From Spirogloea muscicola (Eukaryota; Streptophyta; Zygnematophyceae; Spirogloeales; Spirogloeaceae): 26,266 nt of DNA. The stretch spans positions 1 through 26,266 of the forward strand of contig WELB01000063.1 in NCBI GenBank assembly GCA_009602725.1, written 5' to 3'. The position numbers and the translations under genes are program-made. Under the pieces are notes generated by a model, which saw only the letters and a list, made by a program, of their open reading frames with translations, was not told the DNA's origin and made no database searches. Position 1 is the stretch's first letter; each line of letters starts with the position of its first letter. Shown piece after piece: positions 19,317-26,266 of the stretch.

Positions 19317-20032
19317 TCGAGCGATGGAGGGGCCTGAGTGGCCAAGTACGGAGGCAAGCACACTGCCAGAAGCACATCACCTGTTGCTACGCTGACCCGC
19401 TCAGCGACCACGGGTCGGCACGTCGCCGATCGATGTCCGAGCCTAGTCTTGTCCGAACACCTGTCCGAACACCGATGCTGGCTGTTCACAACCCTTGCCC
19501 CCCTTCAGGAGAGCCACTTTCTTCTGAGAGTGGCCAGCCCAGGATCAAGCGCGGCCAGATTAACCGGTGGCTGGGAGAGGCCAGCCCCAAGGAATGGACA
19601 AGGTCCAGAAACGGTAGTCAAGGAGACTGCCGGATAGCAGTCTCCTTCACGTGAGCCATAGGCTGCAGCTAGAGCACGGCCAGCACGCAGGTGCAAGGCG
19701 TGGGCCAAGGACCGCTGGAGGGATATGGACAGGCGCTTTCTTGGAACACCTGAGCTAGCGAACCAGTGGCGCTGAAGTCGGCCTGCTCGCCCAGCCTGCG
19801 GGACACAGCGCGGCACGCAAGCGCGGTCAGGGATTCCAGCCTAAGCCCCTTGCACGTCAAAGGTCAGTGAAACGAGGTCATCCCCTTCCGAGTGGTCCCT
19901 GTACTTGACCAATTTGCCACGAGCGGCGTTCGCTGCTGCATGCCCAGCCTTCGAAGCAGAGACCCCCGGATTGGAGTGGTAACCACATCGAGGAAAGTGG
20001 CTATGCAAGCTATGGATCCCCTTGGATTGCAC
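19317..20032 (-). mobile_element. 5'-truncated non-LTR retrotransposon, decayed ORF end with 3' UTR and tail
   Basis: Minus-strand frames, broken by shifts, give KAGHAAANAARGKLVKYRD and LVSLTFDVQG (20000-19841), LRLESLTALACRAVSRRLGE (19860-19790) and RLSISLQRSLAHALHLRAGR (about 19760-19670). Together these resemble the C-terminal region after the catalytic domain of LINE reverse transcriptases. Downstream come hairpin modules at 19587-19477 and the conserved tail at 19430-19317. The catalytic domain is absent and stop codons or frameshifts interrupt it, so it is dead. The tail ends 98 bases before the NUP42 ATG, in the same orientation. Assignment to the LINE class rests on the look of the C-terminal peptide and the 3'-anchored copies. 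Confidence 0.6.
19477..19587. repeat. Two hairpin modules inside the retroelement remnant
   Basis: GCTGGCTGTTCACAACCC at 19477-19494, followed by the family flank TTGCCCCCCTTCAGGAGAGC, and an opposite-strand copy at 19569-19587 followed by AGGAATGGACAAGGTCC. They sit between the ORF remnant and the tail, as in the 455-1000 copy. Confidence 0.55.
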
Positions 20033-20282
20033 TTGATATATGCAAGTGGCTACAGCGAGTGGGAGCTCAGTAACCCTCAGTCAGCAAGCTGCAAGTCGGA
20101 GTAACTTGCTGCAGAGCAGAGACAATCGCAGCACTAATCCGGGTATGCTGCATCTAGGATATGCACGACTTGAGGATGTGCTTTTAGCTAAGATGGGCTT
20201 GCCGGCAGCATGTACGTTCGTGCTTGCTCCAGTAATTGTCAGCCACTTTGCAGCGAGCTCATGCTTTGCACCCTAATGCGGA

Positions 20283-20471
20283 AGCTTAAGTTGGTGGCAG
20301 AAGGGGCCTCGAAATTGGCAATCCGCTATCCGGGCATCTGTTAGCGACCTCTACCAGCTGACCCCTGTTTACCGATCGGGTCCCCTCAGCAGCACCTGAT
20401 GTACATTAGTAGATCTGCTTGCCTGTGTATTTAGCTACTCAGGCCCCCCCATCACTCGCGCATACACGCTT
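20283..20471 (+). repeat. Retroelement 3' tail, plus orientation
   Basis: Aligns with about 788-1000: shared blocks are GGCATCTGTTAGCGACCTCTA, GCTGAC, CAGCACCTGATGTACAT and ACTCAGGCC followed by CCATCACTC. No ORF remnant is attached. Confidence 0.7.
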
Positions 20472-20880
20472 GCCCGCTTGCCCTGACAGCCTCGACTTGC
20501 GCCCACACCTTACCACCACTCAAAATTATCCACGTCCTCCTAATCTCCTGCCAGGAGCCTGCTGGCCGGCCTCCCTGACCCCACCAGCGGCTCATGTGCC
20601 TCTTATCTCAGTGCAATGTGGACACCCTCTGCACCGATTCTCGTCTCGCTTTTTCATGCTCAAGTGTTAGGCAGAGTCTCTCCTACTACACGCCAGCTTT
20701 CACGGCTGCTCATCCTGCCACCGTCGTCATCTCCCCTATGTTCACCTCACCCTCCCCCTCCCCTACCCCTGCTATGGCTGTCAGCACTCGACACTGGCCA
20801 CCTGGCCACATCAACTCTTACACCACCATCCTAACGCTGTACACGCTGTACACGCTGTCTCTCCCGATGCCTAACACCGG

Positions 20881-23028
20881 CTACCTCCGCCTCTTGCGGT
20901 GTTGCCGCTCAGCGCCCTCGGGCTGGCCCTCATCGTAATCTGTAAGATGGGCCGTGCTATACGTCGTCGGAGACGGGAGTTGGCCACCGCCGACGAGCAT
21001 GTCGTGCCAGGCCAACGCGACCGACCTACGGCCCTGGCCTGGCTGTGAGATGGAGGAGGGGGAATCGGACGGCGTGGGGGTGGCACTGGGGGAGTTCCCA
21101 GCATAGCACTGTGAGGAGGCCGGGTTGTGGCTCGGCAGCTGCAGCGCCGGCGGAGGCATGTGCAGCGGCGGAGGCTGCCCTTGGCTGTACCCTGTAGAAG
21201 ATCCTCCTCCCATGCGCATCTGCACGCCCATTGGCAGCACAGAGGGCAGCGCCCACATGTGGCCCGAGCTCGAGGGCGCCCCAAGGCCCTCGCCGGCATC
21301 TCCCCGGGTCACCATCACACTGGCACTTGGAAGCGCTCGGTGGTCGTACTCCTCCGCTGCGCCTGCGGCCTGCCTAGCGAAGGGCAGTGAATCGTAGCCA
21401 GCTCCGGGGACTCCAGCATCGATCATGGATGCCAGGTGCCTTCCACCCACATCCTGCAGCTGGGATGGCCCTTCAATGCCGTGTGCACCGTGGAGGCCGT
21501 ATTGGTGGGGTGCAGGGGCCCTGCGGCCGGGTGATGTGGACCCCGCGGCATAGTAGTGGCCCACAGGAGGTGATGGCGGCCTGTACTGGGGAGCGTAAGA
21601 GGTAGACGCATAGTCCTGTTGCTCCACTGCGTGCTGCTGCTCCACTTCATCGGGCGCAGTGTGCGGCCGTGGTTGCCTGGACGGTGGAAGGCATGCCAGC
21701 TGTGCCAGAGCTCGAATGCGCGCCCGCTCACGGGCCTTGGCCCTCGATTTACCTCTGCTCAGCGTGACATCGTAGCTCAGTGGCGCCTCCGAAGGGCTTG
21801 CGTCCCCACCATGCCCGACTTGCTGCCGTTGCTGGGGCTGCTGCTGCTGGACTTGCGGGGGCTGCAGGGGCGGAGGTGGCAGGGGAGGAGCGGGAGGGGA
21901 CGGCAGACTTGGCGTGGCCATGCTGGTGATGCCCGTCCTGGACCCCACCGCCGGCAGCCCTCGCCCCGGATCTTGGTCGGCCTGCAGCCTGATGGCCCGC
22001 GCTTCGCCCGACTGGGCGGTAGTGGGGAGCTGTGGAAGGCAAGCGATCGATGGCGCGGCCTGGTGTAGCAACCATTCCACGGCTGCACTCGGATGCTCCA
22101 CGCCCAGACGGTCCTGCCAGAGCAGCACCAGGTATCATGAGAGGGCCCCTTGGGCACACTGCCGTGCCCCGCGGCTTGTGGACAAGCAGGGCTGATGGTC
22201 GACTCGGTGCATTCTCCGAGCATGGCAACACTTGTGCCTCGGAGCGGAGCCGCCAGAGGGGCAAGAGCCACGGGCCAAGGCCGACGGCACCGGCCCGTCG
22301 CATGCTGCCAAGCCCTACCAAAGCTCCGACGGCAGGCAAGATTGCTGCCTGCCTCACGCTCCTCACTCTCACCGCTTCCAACGGGGTCGAGCAAGCGGCG
22401 CACAGCAGCTGGTTCCGGGAGAGGGTTGGGAGTGTGGAGTGGGGGTGCTCACCTGGACATCGTAGAAGGCAATGGCCGCCGGCACGGAGAGTCGCACACG
22501 GCGGTCCCGCAGGCCCGCGAAGGTGTGCACCTTGCTGTGGCGGTCCTTGCTGCTGGGCGCCCGGGCAGCCCGGCGGGCGCGGCTGCCCGCCGCCTCCTCG
22601 GCGGCCTCGGGCTCGGGCTCCACCTCCTGCTCCTCTGCCTTAGGCGGGAGCGCCGCGGGAGGCTGCCCCGCTCGCGCCGCCGCGGCGGGCGCAAGGGCGC
22701 CTGGCCTCAAGGGAAGGGGCAGCGCGGCAGCGCCGCCCCACAGCTCNCGGGCGCGGGGCGCGGGCGCTGATCCGGCGGGGGGGCGCCGTGGCCCTGGTGC
22801 TCCGAGAAGGTGGGAGCGCTGCGGCCGCACGTGCCTCACGTGGCGCGCCGCCGGGCCTCCTCCGTCCCTTTCCGCCGCGCCGCCGAGATCGTTTTCCCAC
22901 CTAGTAGAGCCTGGCCGTCTTCGGGACCTCGTCCAGGCGCTCTGGGCTGCCTTCACTCGGCCGTCGCCCCCTCTCCTCCCTTCCCTCTCCTCTATGGGCG
23001 AGCACTTTCTAGCCTCTTCAGGCCCCAC
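20881..23028 (-). CDS. TCP-domain transcription factor, class II type with R domain
   Basis: Plant-type DNA-binding regulator. The TCP domain is split by one intron. The 5' exon ends at 22453 with [18 protein letters not shown] and AIAFYDVQ (basic region and helix I). The 3' exon 22113-20881 opens with [20 protein letters not shown] (helix II) and runs 410 codons to TAG. KDRHSKV without the class I deletion indicates a class II (CIN/CYC-TB1) basic region. About 80 residues further on, [12 protein letters not shown] is the Arg-rich R helix typical of part of class II. The rest is low complexity: a Pro-rich and Gln-rich stretch ([12 protein letters not shown]), then Pro/Ser/Gly-rich sequence, ending in a basic HRKRRR tail that could be a nuclear signal. 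Splicing is clean (CAG|GTGAGC ... GGCAG|GAC, phase 0). The start is uncertain: the only in-frame ATG is at 23028, the frame crosses the N at 22747, and an upstream exon is possible. Confidence 0.9.
22747..22747. other. Ambiguous base (N) within the TCP 5' exon
   Basis: Lies in an extremely GC-rich stretch upstream of the TCP domain. It is probably a low-confidence base or a minimal gap; if bases are missing, the N-terminal frame of the TCP protein changes. Confidence 0.8.
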
Positions 23029-23080
23029 AGTCGCTGCTTAGCTCGTACTTTGGCCGCTTACAACCTTGTCAATTCTTTTC

Positions 23081-23100
23081 GGGCTGGCTTCTCACAGCCC
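23081..23100 (+). repeat. Hairpin module of the dispersed repeat
   Basis: GGGCTGGCTTCTCACAGCCC, a perfect 6 bp stem (GGGCTG/CAGCCC). The flanks AACCTTGTCAATTC upstream and TTGCCCCCATTGGGAGAGCA downstream match the family. Confidence 0.65.
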
Positions 23101-23167
23101 TTGCCCCCATTGGGAGAGCACTTCTTTCTTTCTTCTGCCTCGCCCCCGTTCCATTTGAGTGCTCCGT

Positions 23168-23423
23168 CGAGCTCAGCTTCTTGTTGTGCTTCCCCTGGCC
23201 CCTTCTCGCCCTTTGTTCATCCTTCTTTGGGCTGGCTTTTCCCAGCCCCCATCCTCATGGCCGAGCCCTTCTCTCTTCTCTGGAGAAGCTCCCTTCGAGC
23301 TCAGCTTCTTGTTGTGCTTCCCCTGGCCCCTTCTCGCCCTTTGTTCATCCTTCTTTGGGCTGGCTTTTCCCAGCCCCCATCCTCATGGCCGAGCCCTTCT
23401 CTCTTCTCTGGAGAAGCTCCCTT
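23168..23423 (+). repeat. Perfect 128-bp tandem duplication containing the hairpin module
   Basis: Units 23168-23295 and 23296-23423 are identical by eye over all 128 bases. Each holds one hairpin module (23229-23248 and 23357-23376, GGGCTGGCTTTTCCCAGCCC). Identity implies a recent duplication or an assembly duplication. Confidence 0.9.
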
Positions 23424-23584
23424 TTCCTCGCCCCCTTCGGAAGAGCTCACTTCTCCTCGCCCCATTGGAGAGCTCACCTCCCTCGGCAACAGCCATCAGA
23501 GCCCTCAGCCACAAGTACAAGGACCACCCGGCGGGGTGCAGCCCTTCCAGGTGGCTCGGTGCCTTTGGGTCTTGTGTCCTGCTA

Positions 23585-23750
23585 CCGTATGCGTTTGTCT
23601 ATGTCGCTACAGCGTTCCCAAGCGCTTGCTTTGCATCGCCGCGCTGGTCGTGCCCTTGCAGCAGCCTCTGGCTTGCGCAGCGGGGTTGCTCTTCCTCCCC
23701 TCAGCTCATCTGACTTCCTACTGCTGACACGGGGTTACTAAGAGCGCCCT
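23585..23750 (+). repeat. Retroelement remnant (reverse-transcriptase ORF end plus start of tail)
   Basis: The plus frame reads RMRLSMSLQRSQALALHRRA and GRALAAASGL, matching the 19760 (-) and 8580 (-) copies. About 100 bases later comes CTGCTGACACGGGGTTACTAAGAGCG, the beginning of the conserved tail, after which the match fades. Confidence 0.65.
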
Positions 23751-23794
23751 GGCTGTCTAGCCTGTGGCTCCGTCATGAACACCTGTATGCATCT

Positions 23795-23811
23795 GGCTGG
23801 CTTTCACAGCC
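23795..23811 (+). repeat. Hairpin module of the dispersed repeat
   Basis: GGCTGGCTTTCACAGCC, a 5 bp stem with a shortened loop. It is separated from the other modules by the retroelement end. Confidence 0.5.
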
Positions 23812-24519
23812 GCTCTTTTAATATCAGCAGCCGCCACCCGCCAGAGGAGCTCCTCCTCTTGCGCGCGCACTGCGCCACGCACTGGCCTCCGTGCCGGTGC
23901 TCTGGCTCCCCAAGATCTTCTTGCCAAGCTGGCCTGTCGGCTCTGTGCGCGCTCACTTTAAATACTGGTGCCTTCCTGTTGTGCTGTCGCCTGCTCCCTC
24001 TCCCTCTTAGCCAGGGGCTTCACTTTCCGTAGCTCCTAAGCTTTGCACTACATTTCACCTCATCAGTGAATTGACCCAGCAGCTTGGCCTCCCTTTCAAT
24101 CCAATGTGCACTGCACGCCTTCTCATTTGCACAGAAGAAGCTTCTCAAGGAGACGTCCTCCTAGAGAAGAGAAAGACGAAGAAGAAGCTCTTCCACAGGG
24201 GGCGATGGCTGTGAAATGGCAGGCCAAAGGATTTGACCAATTTGCAGAGGGGCTGAACTCATTGAACCACGCAGCTATGCACGTGCCTGCTACAAAGGGT
24301 GGTCGTGCCACATGGTGTCGGTGGCTAGTTAACGTCGATAGGACAGAGTAGTGTGAAAATCAGGTTACCAGATAAGAATTGACATGACCGGCAACACCAA
24401 ACATTGTGAAAGGAAATAGAAAACGAGAATATTGGACATTACGCTTTGGGAATGAGGCAGATAGTGTAGTATCGGAATGAGAAGGTCATTGAGGCTTGTA
24501 ATGGAGGGTTTCCAATTAC

Positions 24520-24608
24520 CCAGCGATGACGACAGCAGCAGCGACGACGGCAGCGACAATGGCAGCGACGACAACAGCAGTGACGGCGGCAGCGGCCGCG
24601 GCGGCGGC
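24520..24608 (+). repeat. Imperfect GAC/GGC/AGC trinucleotide tract, possibly a coding Asp/Ser exon
   Basis: Follows a TTACCCAG acceptor-like site. In one frame it encodes an acidic stretch (DDDSSSDDGSDNGSDDNSS), then GGGKSAQRKK, before the frame ends at a stop near 24680. This could be a low-complexity exon, but no conserved domain supports it, so I list it as a repeat. Confidence 0.5.
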
Positions 24609-24730
24609 AAGTCGGCTCAAAGGAAGAAACTGGATGGAGTCAAACTACTCGGTCCCAGCCCTCCACTCGCTTATCTTTGATCGGAAAGAATGGTTTTCTT
24701 TGGAGCAGGCTCTTTGGCTCATCTGGCTCC

Positions 24731-24835
24731 CCCTCCACCCTCGATCCCAAGGCCAGTGTAGCCTGAGACCGCTACTCCGACCTGCCCCTCCACCCTTCAA
24801 CCCCAAGGCCAGTGTAGGCTGGGATTGCTATTCTC
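24731..24835 (+). repeat. Imperfect direct repeat, 55-base period
   Basis: Units at 24731-24780 and 24786-24835 share CCCTCCACCC and CCCAAGGCCAGTGTAG in the same spacing. Confidence 0.8.
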
Positions 24836-25223
24836 TCACCCTTTCACCTCTACCCACCACTGGCCTGGCCGGATACCGTCTTCGCTCGTCAAGGTGGGTC
24901 ATCCTCATCGGAGCGGGCTTTAAGGGCTTTTCGGCTTCTCTTTGGGCCTTGTGAGCGGTTTCGGGCGGTAGGATGGGGCTGCCTCTCGGATACCAAATCT
25001 ACAGCCCCGCGGCAGATACGCACGGTGTTTGAGTGGTTGGATGGTAGGACGGCGTTGGCCTGGTGATGTGCAATCGACGGTTCCAAAGGCAAATCCGCAC
25101 TTACTCGACCGGAGTTGAGCTGGAGGTGCTGTTGTGTTTGCGAATTCTGGTTTACAGCAGTAGATAGGTGACGTGCCTCAGTTGTCCGCGTGTGGTGCCA
25201 CCTCACATGCCTTGTCAGACCGA

Positions 25224-25254
25224 CATGAAACAGCCATCGACGGGATGTTTCATG
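25224..25254. repeat. Short inverted repeat (9-bp arms, 13-base loop)
   Basis: CATGAAACA at 25224-25232 and its exact reverse complement TGTTTCATG at 25246-25254. It lies about 170 bases past the stop codon of the PTAR1-like gene, so it could form a hairpin in that transcript's 3' region. Confidence 0.7.
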
Positions 25255-25426
25255 ACAGGGTTGCTTGCTTGTTGAGGCCAGCCCCAGACAAGTAGGACAG
25301 GCACCGCTCCCTCCCATAAGCCGTCCACTCCTCTGGTCGGTTGGCGCCTTCTCGCTCAGCACCCATCAAACCGTCGCTCCTGATCGAGCCACGACCGCGT
25401 CCAACAGGTGGCAGACGCTTTGCTGC

Positions 25427-26083
25427 TCAACGCCACCCCTCTGGCCGCAGACCAAGCCAGCATCTGTGCGCCTGCGCACGCAATCGGGCTCTCACCGCTT
25501 CGTCAGCCGCCCCCCACTCCTCATCCTCCACCTCCGCCGCCCGCTTGCATGCCCACTCCGCCTCCGCGTTCTCCCAACCCTCTCCCAGCACCCCGCTCTC
25601 CAACAGAAAGCGCCGGTGCACCCACAGTGACTGCACATCCCACCCATTTGCCACGCCCGCTTGTCAGGCCCTTGCGCCCCTAAGTTATGACTGCCACGCT
25701 TATGCTTGCCCGCGCCACAGTGGCCCCTTGCGAGGGCCCCTACTGCACAGCCCTCCTAGAGGATAAGCCCACCAGCACTTGACGCTCTCTGGTTCAACAC
25801 AAGAATCCCCATGCACCTATGCCGTTCTGCAGGGGTGCAGGCTTCACCTCTCGCGCCATCGGACGGTCAAAGTACGCTGCCATCCAGTCCCACTCCTCCT
25901 GCGAAGACATTGCCGCGTCCTTGAGCATTGGTCACCTGACGCGTAATGATTAGTTCACAACACATCATGCCTTGGAAAGTGTACAACAAGGGAATCTGAC
26001 TTCAGAGAGCTGGACAAATGTGATCTCAAGTCTACCTGCCAAACGGCCTCCACCTCCACAAAACCGCCTGAATTGCTGCGAGC
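25427..26083 (-). CDS. PTAR1-like prenyltransferase-alpha-repeat protein (3' part)
   Basis: Protein with prenyltransferase alpha-subunit repeats; the animal PTAR1 pairs with the Rab geranylgeranyltransferase beta subunit and affects Golgi traffic. Minus-strand exons: about 26083-26036 (ends FVEVEAVWQ), 25898-25848 (EEWDWMAAYFDRPMARE) and 25630-25427 (SLWVHRRFLLESGVL ... GLRPEGWR, stop TGA). Junctions are phase 0 with CAG acceptors and GT donors. The joined order of W-x-EE-x-x-W, then the RESLWVHRRFLL repeat, matches the plant At1g10095-type protein (IWKEELNW followed by REALWLHRRFL). The 5' part lies beyond the right edge or in exons I could not place. The last exon is acidic and Ala-rich, and the protein seems to end sooner after this repeat than I would expect. 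Confidence 0.72.
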
Positions 26084-26224
26084 ACTGCTAACCAATTGCA
26101 TCACCAAGCGCTGTGAATGGCACCAAGAACTTGCACGTCACTGCAGAGCCTTGAGAAGCACGCTTTAGCAGTGGCATGGCATGCATGACAAGCATCGGCA
26201 CGTTGCCAATGCCTGTAACCAGCT

Positions 26225-26266
26225 TCCTCCTCTCCCCCCCCCCCCCCACCCCCTCTCCCCCCTCTG
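26225..26266. repeat. C-rich pyrimidine tract at the window edge
   Basis: Almost pure C/T including runs of seven or more C. It probably lies in an intron of the PTAR1-like gene, where it reads as a G-rich strand. Confidence 0.8.

Larger units (their letters stand above)
19220..20880. other. Intergenic region between TCP (3' end) and NUP42 (5' end), mostly retroelement debris
   Basis: Flanked by two minus-strand genes. The part next to 19220 should hold the NUP42 promoter. A minus-oriented remnant at 19317-20032 and a plus-oriented tail at 20283-20471 fill most of it; 20472-20880 is pyrimidine-rich with no exon that I recognise. A short tail fragment in minus orientation is visible at about 20062-20092. 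Confidence 0.6.
23830..25426. other. Intergenic region downstream of the PTAR1-like gene; no clear gene
   Basis: No conserved exon is recognisable on either strand. A diverged hairpin-module flank is visible near 24190-24240 (CTCTTCCACAGGGGGCGATG). A GAC/AGC-rich stretch, a 55-base-period direct repeat and a short inverted repeat are listed separately. Confidence 0.5.

Noticed and set aside
18948-19395. Plus-strand frames of about 130 to 145 codons
   Set aside because: They are antisense to the first NUP42 exons and its 5' flank. The minus strand carries the CCCH finger.
21619-22770. Plus-strand frames of 150 to 206 codons
   Set aside because: They are antisense shadows of the TCP coding exons in GC-rich sequence, with no domain signal.
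23168-23423. CRISPR-like array
   Set aside because: Only two units, 128 bases each, directly adjacent and without spacers, in a eukaryotic genome.
22810-23741. Plus-strand frames of 184 to 305 codons around the tandem repeat
   Set aside because: The text is Pro/Ser/Leu low complexity created by the repeats; it duplicates with the 128-base unit and ends in retroelement remnant.

Overview
This is nuclear DNA of a eukaryote, most likely a green alga. The evidence is spliceosomal genes with many short exons (canonical GT-AG introns of roughly 90 to 300 bases), wide repeat-rich gaps, and proteins that match land-plant orthologues residue for residue. A class II-type TCP transcription factor and very plant-like VPS33, VPS26 and PTAR1-like proteins favour a streptophyte alga over a chlorophyte. 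That is inference; no rRNA or organellar marker is present.

Layout. 1-1689: repeats only. 1690-7169 (-): complete VPS33, reconstructed as 22 exons and 602 residues (HOPS/CORVET tethering). 7170-8965: intergenic, with retroelement tails and a three-copy short repeat. 8966-11422 (-): VPS26 (retromer), complete except for the exon that carries the start codon. 11487-12007: a foreign-looking, AT-richer fragment encoding part of an archaeo-eukaryotic primase/polymerase (AEP, Prim-Pol) of the kind carried by giant DNA viruses, ending at a single N (12008). 12113-14318 (+): a CMGC (DYRK/HIPK-like) protein kinase that also lacks its first exon or exons. 14319-15560: possible unassigned exons. 15918-16805 (-): exons of a gene I do not recognise. 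16833-19219 (-): NUP42/CG1-like nucleoporin with a CCCH finger, an FG-rich middle and a conserved C-terminal tail. 19220-20880: retroelement remnants. 20881 to about 23028 (-): TCP transcription factor. 23029-25426: repeats. 25427 to beyond the right edge (-): 3' part of a PTAR1-like prenyltransferase-alpha-repeat protein.

VPS33, VPS26 and PTAR1-like proteins all act in endosome/Golgi membrane traffic. Neighbouring nuclear genes need not be co-regulated, so I treat this as an observation. The gaps share one modular repeat family: remnants of a non-LTR retrotransposon (reverse-transcriptase ORF end, small hairpin modules, conserved 3' tail). Tail copies lie about 100 bases upstream of the VPS33 and NUP42 start codons in the same orientation.

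The most notable point is the viral-like primase fragment. It sits exactly where the divergent VPS26 and kinase genes should have their first exons and shared promoter. This is either a viral insertion that replaced the region or a chimeric assembly join; the missing exons on both sides and the adjacent N favour the join.
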